Below, one piece after another: positions 1-11,249 of a stretch of 64,000 nt of DNA. The notes beneath the pieces were generated by a model. The model was not told where the DNA came from and made no database searches. It saw only the letters and a program-made list of their open reading frames with translations. The stretch spans positions 772,514,552-772,578,551 of the forward strand of contig CM060918.1 in the NCBI GenBank assembly GCA_030737875.1, read 5' to 3'. The position numbers and the translations under genes are program-made. How positions within the stretch are numbered: the stretch's first letter is position 1; each line of letters begins with the position of its first letter. This stretch comes from Allium sativum. Taxonomy: Eukaryota > Streptophyta > Magnoliopsida > Asparagales > Amaryllidaceae.

Positions 1-2253
1 GAAGGGATAGCTGTGGATCCCGCGAAGGTAGTATCAATTCAGGATTGGAAGGTTCTGAAGAATGCTACCGAAGTAAGAAGTTTCTTGGGGTTGGCGGGTT
101 ATTATAGGAAGTTTATCAAAGACTTCGCGAAGATATCAGCCCCATTAACCCGCTTGACGAAGAAGAATCTTGTTTTCGCATGGGACGTAGATTGTGATGA
201 TGCGTTCCGACGGTTAAAGAGAGCTTTAACCACTGCTCCAGTTTTAGTGTTGCCTGATGGGAGCAAGCCATTTGTTGTCCATACTGATGCTTGTGGGACA
301 GGGCTTGGCGCAGTCTTAATGCAAGAGGGAAGGGTGATAGCCTATGGTGGAAGGCAGTTGAGGGCACATGAGAAAAATTACCCTACCCATGATTTAGAGT
401 TGGCCGCTATTGTTTTTGCGCTTAAGATTTGGCGCCATTATCTTCTTGGTGAGAGATTCGAATTGTTCACTGACCACAAATCATTGAAGTACTTGTTTTC
501 TCAGAAGGATTTGAATCTGAGACAGCAAAGGTGGATGGAATTCTTAGCATCCTATGATTTCGAGATAGCGTATACCCCTGGCAAGGGTAACGTGGTGGCG
601 GACGCCTTGAGCAGAAAGAGGTTGTCCTTGAGTCCATTGTTCGTGGAACAGCGAAGCTTGGAATTTATCTCGATGTTTGATTTCAGACCTTCCATTGACT
701 ATGTACCCGGTTTGCTAGCTTCGTTGGAGGTTAGACCTACTCTTTTGGGGCGGATTGGAGAAGCACAGAGGAACGACCCACAGTTGGTTGAGTTGGTAGA
801 GAAGCTCATAAGGGGGGAGTCGTCCAGCCATTTGAGTAGGTATACCCTAGACGCTAGGGGGTGCTTGCGTAGAGACGGTATACTTTGTGTACCGCAAGAC
901 GAGGGTTTGAGGAAGGTTATTCTTGATGATGCACACCGTTCTAGGATGACCATTCATCCCGGTGGGGACAAGATGTACCAAGACATGAAGAGGGTTTTCT
1001 TCTGGGCCGGTATGAAGAAAGATGTGGCCGAGTATGTCGCTCGATGCTTGATGTGCCAACAAGTGAAGGCGGAGCAAAAGAAACCAGGTGGGTTGCTTCA
1101 CCCATTGGAGGTTCCGCAATGGAAGTGGGATAGTGTCTCGATGGATTTTATTGACGGGTTACCCAGATCGAGGAAGGGTAATACAGGAATTTGGGTGGTG
1201 GTAGACAGACTTACTAAGAGCGCCCATTTCATACCTGTGAAGAGCAAGAGGACCGCTCCATGGCTAGCTTCTGTATATCTTCGAGAGATAGTTCGATTGC
1301 ATGGGGTACCCTCTAGCATAGTGAGTGATCGAGATCCTATCTTCACTAGCGAGTTCTGGAGAAGTTTGCAAGAAGCAGTGGGGACTCAATTGTGTCTGAG
1401 CACCGCATATCATCCTCAGACGGACGGCCAGACTGAGAGGGTGAATCGTGTTCTAGAAGACCTTTTGAGACTTTGTATCTTAGATTTTGGAGGTACATGG
1501 GAAGAGCATCTTCCATTGGTGGAGTTCGCATATAATAACAGCTTTCAGTCCAGTATTGGTATGGCTCCTTTCGAAGCTCTCTATGGAAGGCCTTGTCGAT
1601 CACCTACATGTTGGTGGGAATCTACGGATAAGATCTTGCTTGGGCCTGATATGATTAGGGAGACTTCGGAGAAGATTGACTTGATTCGAAGAAGGATGAA
1701 AGCAGTGCAGGATAGGCAAAAATCTTATGCGGACAAGAGAAGGACGGATCTTGAGTTTGGAGTTGGGGACATGGTCTTTGTCAAAGTGTCTCCGTTACGA
1801 AATGTGGTTCGCTTTGGATCTGTTGGGAAATTAGCGCCAAGGTTCGTGGGGCCGTTTCCTATTAAGGAAAGGATTGGACGGATGGCATATAGAGTGGAGT
1901 TGCCCGACAGACTTAGTGGTGTACATGATGTATTCCATGTGTCCCATTTGAGGAAATGCTTACATGAGACCGCAGAGGTGGTAGAGCCGAGCTTACTTAG
2001 AGATGTAGAGGTAGAGCGTGATGCGACTATTCGACGAGCTCCTACTCGCATCCTTGGGTCAGAGACTAGGAAGTTGAGAAACAGAGAGGTTCAACTAGTC
2101 AAAGTGCAATGGGGAGAAGACGAGAGCAACGCAACTTGGGAGACGGAAGCGAAGATGCGTTCATTGTACCCATTTCTTTTTGAGGGTATGTCTTTACTTT
2201 CTCCTCTATCGTTGTCTAGTACTTATCTTATCTTTAGTATATCCTCTCGTTAG
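1..2253 (+). CDS. pol: Gypsy (Tekay/Del-like) pol, C-terminal part: RNase H, integrase, chromodomain
   Basis: The frame is open from base 1, so the protein continues from outside the window; the in-frame GTG at 13 is not a real start. It begins after the reverse transcriptase core, in the connection region. RNase H shows TDACG (Asp at 286-288), the HDLELAA and YTDH blocks and the ADALSR end. Integrase has the HHCC zinc region at about 930-1065 and a catalytic DD35E triad with Asp at 1144, Asp at 1327 and Glu at 1435. A GPF-type module and a chromodomain tail with the ATWE block (2131-2142) follow. All catalytic residues seen are conserved and no stop interrupts the frame. The role is cDNA synthesis and integration, with the chromodomain thought to steer integration to particular chromatin. 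Confidence 0.93.
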   Translation, partial: EGIAVDPAKVVSIQDWKVLKNATEVRSFLGLAGYYRKFIKDFAKISAPLTRLTKKNLVFAWDVDCDDAFRRLKRALTTAPVLVLPDGSKPFVVHTDACGTGLGAVLMQEGRVIAYGGRQLRAHEKNYPTHDLELAAIVFALKIWRHYLLGERFELFTDHKSLKYLFSQKDLNLRQQRWMEFLASYDFEIAYTPGKGNVVADALSRKRLSLSPLFVEQRSLEFISMFDFRPSIDYVPGLLASLEVRPTLLGRIGEAQRNDPQLVELVEKLIRGESSSHLSRYTLDARGCLRRDGILCVPQDEGLRKVILDDAHRSRMTIHPGGDKMYQDMKRVFFWAGMKKDVAEYVARCLMCQQVKAEQKKPGGLLHPLEVPQWKWDSVSMDFIDGLPRSRKGNTGIWVVVDRLTKSAHFIPVKSKRTAPWLASVYLREIVRLHGVPSSIVSDRDPIFTSEFWRSLQEAVGTQLCLSTAYHPQTDGQTERVNRVLEDLLRLCILDFGGTWEEHLPLVEFAYNNSFQSSIGMAPFEALYGRPCRSPTCWWESTDKILLGPDMIRETSEKIDLIRRRMKAVQDRQKSYADKRRTDLEFGVGDMVFVKVSPLRNVVRFGSVGKLAPRFVGPFPIKERIGRMAYRVELPDRLSGVHDVFHVSHLRKCLHETAEVVEPSLLRDVEVERDATIRRAPTRILGSETRKLRNREVQLVKVQWGEDESNATWETEAKMRSLYPFLFEGMSLLSPLSLSSTYLIFSISSR

Positions 2254-2758
2254 TACTGATTGACCTTTAGATAGGGTAAACCTATGGTTGAAACATGTGT
2301 TTGAGACATGTTATGGTTGATGGATGCAAGTGGATGCAAGTGTTTGCTAGTGGTTGCTCGTGGATGCATATACACACACTCTAGGCACTAGATCGGCTCA
2401 GTCACCTCATATTGCATATTGCATAAAAATTGTGTGTGGGAGGATATATTTATGGATGTATAATGATTGTGTTATCATATGGATGATGCATTTTGGTGAA
2501 TGATTGTGCACTCATGTAGATATTGTATGTGTCGATAGGGTTCTCTCGCATACATAATGGATGCATGGCACTATCATGGTTTGCATATGTTCATACATTA
2601 GATAGGGAACATATACACACACTTTTTGCATATGCTCATACATCATTAGAAACTGTGTAAGGACAATGGATGCCCGTGGTTGATGGATTGAGTAGATGGT
2701 TGTTTGGATGGTAGGATATGCATTCTCCTTAGCTTAGAGATTTCGGGGACGAAATCCT
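2254..2758 (+). other. 3' untranslated region of A-left
   Basis: Between the pol stop and the polypurine tract there is no ORF. The stretch is TG-rich, with short repeats of the type GGATGCAAGTG and many ATGCAT/CATATG words. The corresponding part of family B (31027-31596, opposite strand) has similar words, so it is an inherited part of these elements. Confidence 0.6.
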
Positions 2759-2773
2759 TTAAGGAGGGGAGAA
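2759..2773 (+). other. Polypurine tract of A-left
   Basis: The purine run AAGGAGGGGAGAA lies directly before the LTR start TGTAACACCCCG. This is the expected position of the plus-strand primer for reverse transcription. Confidence 0.85.
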
Positions 2774-3050
2774 TGTAACACCCCGAATTTTAGGTAATAC
2801 TAAAATTCACTAATTACAGGATAAATAATCTCAGATGTGGGAATTGGGGGTAACGGGCTGCGTCATTGCGTTCGTCTCGGAAAAATACGCAAAATAGAGT
2901 CCGAGTTTTCGAGAATCGGAGTCCGTATGGCCCAGTTAAGGCCCAATGAAGTTTGCAGAAAAATTAAAGTTAAAAACAGGTTTAAAGATTTAAAATCAGA
3001 TTTCAAAATGGAGCCAGCGGGGGTAGGCGGGAGGCTTCCCACCCTAACCA

Positions 3051-3106
3051 TGTCGACAGGGCTGTCGACAGGCCTGTCGACAGGGGGGTCGACTTGCCTG
3101 TCGACA
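3051..3106 (+). promoter_or_regulatory. GTCGAC cluster upstream of TATA (A-left LTR)
   Basis: Five GTCGAC sites occur within about 56 bp, most inside the longer palindrome CCTGTCGACAGG. The cluster lies about 140-200 bp upstream of the TATA box. Families B and C have equivalent clusters at the same relative position. Confidence 0.5.
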
Positions 3107-3247
3107 TGGGCGCGACGTCCAGAGAACCTGGGTGCACCAGGTTGGAGTTTAGGCTAGCTTGGAGGGCTGGGTTCTAGAGATTTCCTAAATCTAACGGACC
3201 TAATCTAACCTAGGGTTAATCTAAGGGCCTAAAACACTCACCTAATC

Positions 3248-3255
3248 TATAAATA
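3248..3255 (+). promoter_or_regulatory. TATA box of A-left LTR
   Basis: TATAAATA is followed by a CACCCTAAACC stretch and is conserved at 58533-58540 in the other copy. It probably sets the U3/R boundary about 30 bp downstream. Confidence 0.7.
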
Positions 3256-3559
3256 CACCCTAAACCTACCCTAATCCATACTAAAAATAGAAATGATGGC
3301 CTCATGCCGCCAAATTAAATCTTAGAAGGAGCCTCCACTAATTTATGAAGGAAGTTGCAAGCTAATCAACCTCTAATCATCATCTTCTTCATATTTTGCA
3401 ACTAATTCCACTTCATAAGTTTGCTAATCTTGGGTTTGGTGAGTTTCTATCACTTTAACATCAATTGTTAAAGTAAGTAGATTGGGTGTAATGAGACTTA
3501 TGGTCTTAAATGCGGATTAGTGAGTTTGAATCATTTATAATGATATGCTACTCTATGTT

Positions 3560-4115
3560 TTCCTATGTTTATGCATAATTAATAAGTGGGTTTATGCATG
3601 TTTGATAAGTTGGTTTATGCATGCTTAACAAGTTGGTTTATGCATGTTTAACAAGTGGATTTATGCATGTTTAACAAGTGGGTTTATGCATATTTAATAA
3701 GTGGATTTATGCATGTTTAACAAAGTGAGTTATGCAAGTTCACATGCAAGTTATGTGTATGATGTTATGTAAGTTATGTGTAGGTGGTTATGCAAGTTTA
3801 TATGCAAGTTATGTATATGCTTAAATGCAAGTTTAACATGATTTGCAAGTTATGCATGCTTATGCAAGTATATGAATGCTTATGCAAGATATGTATATGC
3901 TTAAATGCAAGTTTAACATGATATGCAAGTTATGTATGCTTATGCAAGTATGTGAATACTTATGCAAGTATGTGAATGCTTATGCAAGTATGTGAATGCT
4001 TATGCAAGTTATGTGTATGCTTAAATGCATGTTTAACATGTTATGCAAGTTATGAGAATGCTTATATGCAAGTTCAACATGTTATGCAAGATATGTGTAT
4101 GATAATATGCAAGTT
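3560..4115 (+). repeat. Degenerate tandem repeats of TATGCAAGT / GTTTAACAAGTGG type
   Basis: First come units of about 28 bp built on AAGTTGGTTTATGCATGTTTAAC, then many copies of TATGCAAGTTATG and GCTTAAATGCAAG. The same array is present at about 58865-59450 in A-right with different copy numbers. Confidence 0.8.
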
Positions 4116-4339
4116 TGGGTTAAATGTAGTTGGGTTAATATATGCTCATATATGCAAGTTGACATCCTCTTAACCCATGACAAAGTTATATGCTAAACCC
4201 ATGATATTTGTGTTGGATCTTCCCCTTTATTATGTCATGAAATGAGAACGATTTACGTGGGGAACGATGGGGTTGGTAAATATGTTAATAAAAGTATGAT
4301 TGGGTATGATTAAGCATACCATAAAAATAAATTAACATA

Positions 4340-4408
4340 AGTGGGAATTTACCTATTGAGTTAGGTCTACCCCATGGGAATTTACCTATTGAGTTAGGTC
4401 TACCCATG
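4340..4408 (+). repeat. Tandem duplication of a 34-bp unit
   Basis: Two near-perfect copies of a unit beginning GGGAATTTACCTATTGAG. It is conserved at about 59663-59730. Confidence 0.85.
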
Positions 4409-4476
4409 TTATGAAAAACTTGATATTAATTAGGGATAATTAATATGGGGGTGATTAATTAGGTGTAATTAATCGA

Positions 4477-4575
4477 CTAAGACACGAGGTTGGACTCATT
4501 TGTAGTGTAAAACTGCCCGGACCCGACCGGCTTAACCAGTTGCTACAAATGTCAGCCCAATGTGAGAGGTCTTAG
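4477..4575 (+). other. Twin-hairpin copy 1 (A-left)
   Basis: Three nested stems can be drawn. The outer is CTAAGAC with GTCTTAG. The middle is CATTTGTAG with CTACAAATG, 9 bp perfect. The apical is CCGG with CCGG around a 6-nt loop. It shares GAGGTT, CTGCCCGGA and AATGTGAGAGG blocks with the copies in families B and C. Confidence 0.75.
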
Positions 4576-4601
4576 CCATAAATTAAATACGTGATTAAAG
4601 T

Positions 4602-4697
4602 AAAGACACGAGGTTAGACTCTGTTATGACGTAAGACTGCCCGGACTCTACCGGCTTAACCAGGCGGTCATAACAGCCAGTCTAATGTGGGAGTTCT
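4602..4697 (+). other. Twin-hairpin copy 2 (A-left)
   Basis: This is the second cassette, 26 nt downstream of the first. Its middle stem is CTGTTATGAC with GTCATAACAG, a different sequence from copy 1 but fully paired. The stem below it, TTAGACT with AGTCTAA, is perfect. Confidence 0.75.
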
Positions 4698-4767
4698 TTG
4701 TGGGAGATCACGGTCTTAATTAATTAAGAAACACTTAACCATATTAGCATATAGTGGGACATGAGGG

Positions 4768-4858
4768 GTTAAGTGGGTGCCTTGGGTGGCATGTGGAAAT
4801 TTAGTGGTTGCCTTGGGTGGCATGTGGAATCTAGTGGGTTGCCTTGGGTGGCAATGGA
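4768..4858 (+). repeat. Three tandem copies of a GTGGGTTGCCTTGGGTGGC unit
   Basis: There are three consecutive units of about 30 bp. The same three units are found at about 60094-60178 in A-right. Confidence 0.85.
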
Positions 4859-5979
4859 AAATACGATTAGAATACTTAACCAAGTGGAAACATGTAATTG
4901 AACATAATTAAAGGGTTAAGTGGGATTCACTAGATAAGTGACAAGCTTAGGTGGGTAGCTTGTGGGGGCCCGTTTCAACCAATATCCCAAACGTATCTTT
5001 GTGGGCTCGACCCATGTCGAGTGACGGGACACGCATATTGGGCTTGATTATAAGAGGCCAAAACGGGTTAGCGGTGGCAACGCAAGTCCAACGGGTTTCA
5101 TATGCGTGTGTGGGCCCGGGCTGGTAGATAAGCCGTTGTTGCATCGTGTAGATATAAAGCCGTGCACCGTTGATATTATCAGGTGGCCACTTTAGGGGAG
5201 TGATACACCCCACTGTGGGACCAGCACGGGTATCTACGGTAGGGAGCCGATCGCTTGGGGAGTAGTGGGGTACACCTAGTGGAGATAGGGGCAGACGGCA
5301 CCTATGTGGTCAGCTAGGGGTACATGAAACTACTAGTTATATCTTTCTTTAAGTCCTTGGGTGGGATCAATCTCGGAGTGGGAATGACTGGTGTGGTGCA
5401 GTGTAGTAATTATCCTTGGGTGGGTAGATGCGTCTTTACGGTTATCTTAGTTTATCCTAGGTCTATCAAGCTGCTTAGTGTAGCCATTCATCCCCAGACA
5501 TTATCGTAGGTCAAGTTTATGTCTTCTCTGGTTACCTTAATGATTGTATTGTTAAAGTTATAGGACTCGCTCAGACTTATGTCTGACCCCGTTGTTTTTA
5601 TCTTTTTTTCCCAACCCTCAGGTCCTGCGGTGGATCCTAGCAGTAGTGGAGCTTGATCGGATTGCTGTTCCAGTCTTTAGGAGCTTGGATAGATGTAAAG
5701 CTCCAGTTACCCAGTTATCTTTTCTTTTGTCTTGGCTATTGTATGAGAGAGTGGGATTATGTACTTCTTTATTTTGATGGATATTGTACTTGACTTTTAT
5801 TGTGGTTTTATGATGTAACCAGGCATGTTTACTTTCGCTGTTATGAGATGATGTTTTAAATTTCAAGTACTATTTATATCTGTCTTGCTGTAATTTTTCT
5901 GTTCTATATTCACTAAAATACTCCACCGATGCTATGGCATTCCCTTAGTGAGTGACCATAGCGGGTGTGGGGTGTTACA

Positions 5980-6482
5980 CAATTTAAAATCTCCCAGGAC
6001 CCTTAATTTCTCATATACTTAATTCAAATCCATTTACAACACCTTTACAATTTCCAGAATTTTAATTTAGTTTTTCTGGGATTTTAAATTTTAAATTTTG
6101 ATTTAAATTCAGATTTAATTCATCTCGATTCCATATATTTTACTTGTATAAATTCTGATTGGTTATATATAAACATTTCACATTTTATAATCTTATCTGA
6201 TTATAATTACTACCAACACATCCTATATATGATAATATATCACATATCCATACTATGTCGGTCCATCGTATTCAAGTGTTTATTTACTCCTACCGATACA
6301 GTGGATCAAACTGATCGACCAGAACTCATAAACAACTCAGCCAACGAATCTCCACAATATAAAACCATTTTTATATCCAATACAAATACGCACTCGTATA
6401 TATACACTCAACTCAATCTAGGGTATTACTAACCCTATCTCTACCGAGTCACGCCACAGAGCCAAGGTAATTCTTAACTTAA
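5980..6482 (-). other. Partial leader of family D element
   Basis: About 500 bp without coding potential lie between the A-left LTR and the D primer-binding site. On the minus strand this is the expected 5' untranslated region immediately downstream of the D 5' LTR. The rest of D is outside the window. Confidence 0.55.
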
Positions 6483-6494
6483 GCTCTGATACCA
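6483..6494 (-). other. Primer-binding site of family D
   Basis: On the minus strand this reads TGGTATCAGAGC, complementary to the 3' end of initiator tRNA-Met, two bases from the LTR edge. Confidence 0.88.
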
Positions 6495-7332
6495 ACTGTA
6501 ATGACCCGAAAATCCAGACCAATTTGAGCTGACTAAATAACACAAGTCCAACCCCAAATTGCCCTGGAAATTCAAGAAATTAATAGAAAGAAGATAGAGG
6601 GTGAGGAAAGATAAGATAGAAACTTAGAACAGAAGAAGAAGAACACAACATCAGAGTAACACGAACCTCACAGCGGAACGAATAACATATAATATATATA
6701 ACGCAACTTTTGAAATACAAATAGTATGTATAAAATAACACTTATCAGAGTACAACACTTACAACACAGCGGAAATAAACTATTGCTATATGATCTTGAA
6801 GCCTCCTGCTCCAAGCTCCCCAAGTGTATCTGTAAAATCCCGACTACTTGACTGCACGTACAAATTTAGGCACCCAAGAGTTTAGGGAAACAAAACAAAA
6901 TAAACTCCTGGTCAGTCATGGGACTGGTATGAGTAAAACAGTTTAAAATGGTTATACAGGTATATGATATCTCATAAGACCACGCCATGAATACGGAACG
7001 GGTTTTTTCCTTATGAGAATCCAAAATATCTTTATATCAAAAACCTTTTGATATTATAATAATGTCTATGTACGAATAGATATCAATCTAGCAGAAACGC
7101 TTTCATCTCACGTTCTACATATAGTATGCAATTGAAACCGCAAGTACGTATTGGGTAATGGATTTCCAACTATGACAAGGTATGGAACCACTTTCCGATC
7201 AATGTACTCTAGGAACGATACACTGGAGTTCGACAAGAACATCTTGCAACTCAGCCACACATGACCGACCACTCATTTCGCTTGAGTGTATCGAATGTAT
7301 ATCACCAACGGTTGGGATCAGCAACCGTTCCC

Positions 7333-7416
<84 letters not shown>
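7333..7416. repeat. (TA)n microsatellite, about 84 bp
   Basis: About 42 uninterrupted TA units. The small ORFs over it that read Tyr-Ile repeats are artefacts. Confidence 0.98.
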
Positions 7417-7418
<2 letters not shown>

Positions 7419-9078
7419 GACAACATTGATAGGTTAAAGAAGCAATTGAATATTCTCTAGATAGGTGATTATACACCCTACTGCGGTGCGACCGACTTAG
7501 CCATGCTGCCTACCCGATTTCTGTCATTTACCGGATGTGAGGCTAGAAGCTACGCTTATCTTTTCACATACCACATCTTCATTCACTTAGAATATCACAT
7601 CGTCATACCCGCCAAATCACAAATTGATTTCCCCAAAAATACCACGGGTATAAGCTAAGAGAAACGAATTCCTCCGCCACAAACGTAAATACGTTTGAAA
7701 CGATCAACTTACGTGATCTACTAGATATACTCTGTCGGACCTTCGTCCATACAAGCTGTCCTGGGACTGGACAAACCGAAGGCACTATTCTGTAAACAGG
7801 ATAGCCCTTGCATAACTCCATCTTCAATTATCTTTGGCATATATGATTCGCAACGCTTATGCCAATACAAAGTGGTTCTTCGGATAATAATCCAACCGGT
7901 CTCTCCATATTAACAACGTTTAAATGGTCGAAAACTTCGATAGTCGGTGAGTTAACTATCAAAGAAAAACAGGTGTGCAAACAACGATATTATTTCCAGA
8001 TGGAAATTATATCTATCAATCATCATTTAACATATATATATATATATATTCACATGTCCTTATTTTCTATGTTTAGAAAATATATGTTATTAACACTAGA
8101 AAACATTTCCATTGTTTATTCACGCATCACTACCATTCCACAACTATTAGTCCCTAACCGTAAACTAGTAGGAGAACAATTCCCTAAGTATAAATCCCGA
8201 AGGCCGAAACCAACATCAGATCGATACTTAGAAAACTATTCAACTTAACTAATCTCTAGTCAGTTTCTAATTTCTGTTTAACTCCATTTTGATTTACTCT
8301 AATTGATTAACTCTATTTGTTTAACTCCTATTCGAATAACTAATATTGAGTTTAACTCCATTCACTTGACTTTAGATCGTAGTGATCACAATGGTTACGC
8401 CTGATTCCCTCAGGAAACATTCGACCGCCGTAGGCTATCTGCAGCCCCTGCGAATTATGCTAGCAGTCGTGCTAAATGGTAACTTATCCTGAATAACTAT
8501 ATTTGACTAACTCTATTCGACTAACCATATTCGATTAACTCGACTTCGAATAACTAAATTCGATTAACTCTTTTATATCTCGTCAATTTCCTTTTTATAC
8601 TTATATTTATTTTCTAAATAAATATTCCTTTATTAATTCTATTTACTTCCTAAATAAATATTTCCTTTATCAACTTTATTTATTTTCTAAATAAATACAT
8701 CCTTTATAGAATCCTATGATTTTATAAATACTTTATTTTCAAAATATTTCCTTTATAAAACCAGTTGATTTTATAAAGTTCCTTTATTTCAATATACATT
8801 GAAATATTCCTTTTCTACATTCTGGTATTTCTTATGGTATTTAACACACCATATAACAATGATAAATATCGTTCAAACACACATAATCAACGTCAGATTA
8901 TATATCACGTTATATATCACAATATATAAATCGCAGTAAAATAACTGTTGAGGAATCCAGTTGGATTCCTCCAACCTGTTTCCCTGCATCACAGATGTTG
9001 GACAATATAATTAACATCGATTTCACTTCACTGTGAAATATTCTGATAATAGAATCACATATAAATATTTAACGGTTT

Positions 9079-9117
9079 ATATATATATATATGTACATAT
9101 ATATATATATATATATA
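9079..9117. repeat. Short AT microsatellite with one GTACAT interruption
   Basis: Two runs of TA units separated by TGTACA, inside the D LTR. Confidence 0.9.
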
Positions 9118-10106
9118 ATTTCTACTAACTGGCTAGCAGTTCAATCAAAAATCAACACACAGTCAAACAGACAATATTTAACAGTTCTATGAATACGTTG
9201 TAAAAATAGAACTGTACAGAGTTGGTGAGTTTTACTCACATTGGACTATCATCGTTAATTAACGATAATTGTCATTGATTCAGATTGAACAATTTATTTT
9301 GCTATAAATTGTAACGAGCTCCGATTCGCTCCCAGTCAGTTCCATTGTGGAGCTCTCGCCCATACGATCTTGTTTCGCTGAATTCCGTCTACGTATGACC
9401 AAGTTATAGCATTACGAAGTTTAAACACCTTTAAATAAGTAAAACTTGAATTGATAATAAAACTTGGGCCTTAGCTTTATTATTCCAGCCCATCCTCTCT
9501 CATTAAAACCCAAACCCGCCTGGGTATCCTTCTTCCACGTTATACAGAATCGAACTCCAGAAATCAACAACCCATTTTCGATTCCTTCCAGAGACCAAAC
9601 TCCCACTTCGAACCTTGAAAAAAATTCCGACAAGAGTACCGTTCGCTCCCTCATCTGATGCGCTTCTTCACTGTGCCAATTTAGTTCCGCTCGATCTGGT
9701 GTCTTGCTGCGTTGGACTGTCCAGCTCCACGCGCTATAGGGAAGTACGGCGACTACTTCACACCGAGTTCCAGCACAGTGATCAACCAGGTGCTAAATTT
9801 CATCAGGAATCTAACCCTAATACCCAAATCGAGGATTGAGGCTCAAATCCTTCGCAATATACAACCCTAGGTTGCCGCTTTCAAACAACCATCGAACTAA
9901 AAGTATTTCGAACTCCAGATTTCTTATACCAGCACAAGGAGGGACTCAACAGGGATTCAAACATATATGATTTAGGATTTTTAGAATTTGTTTTCTATTT
10001 CTTTTTTATTTTTCTTTGATCGTGTTTTCCTGAGAAGGAAAATAAGCAGCGGCGCTTAGTTTGACCAAGAGGGAATGAGATTAGGTTTTTAACTGTTGAG
10101 CAGGGT

Positions 10107-10114
10107 TATTTATA
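10107..10114 (-). promoter_or_regulatory. TATA box of family D LTR
   Basis: The minus strand reads TATAAATA. It lies about 1.07 kb inside the LTR from its 5' edge. Confidence 0.55.
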
Positions 10115-10198
10115 GAAGCTTTAGATATTTTAGATATTTTCTCGATATTTTATTTATTCATTTTATATTCGTTTCTACCTTCTAAAAATCCTTGTGGT

Positions 10199-10482
10199 CA
10201 CACACGATACCCAAAAATCGTTAAACTGGACATGTAGCTAGACTTCGACATTGCGAACCCAACGAATCTGGTTTCGTCGAATTCCGACTCCGTTTGCTCA
10301 CACAGCGTATTTTTAACCGTCAAAATACTGACTGTTTTACACTCTAAAAATTCATACGGCCACACAGTGACTCTAAAAATCACGAAACTTGGAATCTAGA
10401 AACTATTTGACATTGCGGATCCAACAAAATTAGTTTCGTCGAATTCCGACTTCGTTTGTAAAAGTGGCTATTTTTAAAGCTC
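10199..10482 (-). repeat. Imperfect tandem repeat, period about 162 bp, in D U3
   Basis: Two diverged units share CACACA...TCTAAAAATC-like starts, GACATTGCG, GTTTCGTCGAATTCCGACT and CGTTTG blocks. A third related block lies at about 9370-9410. The units lie upstream of the TATA box, so they may be enhancer-type repeats. Confidence 0.65.
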
Positions 10483-11249
10483 TAAATAGCCTATTTAAAT
10501 ATATAAATATATTTAAATATAATTAAATTAAATATTTAAAATTAAATATTATCGTCTATATCCACAGAGGAATACCATACAGCTCAAAATATTCCTATAT
10601 GAATTTCTACCTCGATATTACATCGTTAGAGTTATATCGATGTTCGATTTCTATTTAAATCCTTATAAAAAATATAATTAAATCCTTATGGTCAGGGCGC
10701 TGCATTTCTGATAATTTGATTTGGACGTAACCTAAAATCTACACGACGAAATCCCAATTTTTCTCTTCCACTAGAAAGATAAACTCCACCAGCTCCACAC
10801 GTTTCTTGTTTCACAGAAATCCGATTTAAAACGGACCATGTACATCCAGTTGAAGTTCAAATCGCCAAATAGCGAACTGCCGCGTCGTTACGTGCTCTAT
10901 TTTAATTATATTAAAATTCTACGTTCAAACTGACGTCGATTGAATATATTCGTCAATATAATTCAACTCTAAGTTGAATTAAATATTAGGGATGACCTTG
11001 TTCACATTATATCGTCAATTCACTATTTCTGGTTATTTCCGAATTAAATATATTATTAAATTATTAAATTTAATTAAATATTCACTATAATTTTAATTTA
11101 ACGGCGATTTAATTCCCTAAATCATTATTTACATAATTAAATAAATAAATTATTCCACGGCTAACAATGCGGGTCATTACAATAATAGTGTCTAAATTTT
11201 TTGTTAAAACTCTGTAATAGCACTAAAATCTTTTTTTCCGTCCTCCCAC

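Larger units (their letters stand above)
3439..5621 (+). other. Candidate LTR-internal intron (A-left)
   Basis: The donor is G|GTGAGT at 3439. The acceptor ends at 5621 after a T-rich tract (TTTTTATCTTTTTTTCCC) and reads CAG|GT. Both sites are conserved in A-right. The putative intron holds the TATGCAAGT repeats and both hairpins. Splicing is inferred from site consensus only. Confidence 0.45.
1..5979 (+). mobile_element. Ty3/gypsy family A element, 3' half (A-left)
   Basis: This is the 3' part of a chromovirus-type LTR retrotransposon that enters from the left edge. In order it shows the pol C-terminal half, about 500 bp of 3' untranslated DNA, a polypurine tract and a 3206-bp 3' LTR. The first 270 bases are nearly identical to 63732-64000, so the element at the right edge belongs to the same family and supplies the missing 5' half as a model. 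The LTR abuts a family D leader at 5980, which suggests insertion into D. The 5' LTR and left target-site duplication lie outside the window. Confidence 0.93.
2774..5979 (+). repeat. 3' LTR of A-left (3206 bp)
   Basis: The LTR starts TGTAACACCCCG and ends GGGGTGTTACA, a long terminal inverted match. It aligns throughout with the family A 5' LTR at 58048-61367. Inside, in order, are a GTCGAC cluster, a TATA box, a short upstream ORF, a candidate splice donor, TATGCAAGT-type repeats, two short tandem duplications, the twin hairpin, and a candidate splice acceptor. There is no long ORF. Confidence 0.92.
6830..9239 (-). other. Candidate LTR-internal intron (family D)
   Basis: On the minus strand the donor GTGAGT is at 9239-9234 and the acceptor TTTTACAG ends at 6830. 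The acceptor and the exon after it (GGAGC...) resemble the same site in family G. No twin hairpin was found inside. Inferred from consensus only. Confidence 0.35.
6497..11181 (-). repeat. 5' LTR of family D (4685 bp)
   Basis: The plus-strand reading starts TGTAATGACCCG and ends GCGGGTCATTACA, with the PBS beside the left edge, so the element lies on the minus strand. Short stretches (GTCATGGGACTGGTA; GACCACGCC then GCGGAACGGGTTT-like words) match family G near 46.5 kb, showing that D and G are related. It contains a TATA box at 10107, two AT microsatellites, a 160-bp tandem repeat and a candidate intron. The second LTR and the coding region are not in the window. Confidence 0.85.

Noticed and set aside
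1..2253. GTG at 13 as the start of a separate gene
   Set aside because: The frame is open to base 1 and the same sequence is mid-pol in A-right (63744 onward).
3560..4115. Possible CRISPR-like array
   Set aside because: Units are contiguous and degenerate without unique spacers, and the DNA is plant nuclear.
7182..7460. ORFs of 92 and 75 codons over a Tyr-Ile repeat
   Set aside because: They are translations of a (TA)n microsatellite in the D LTR.
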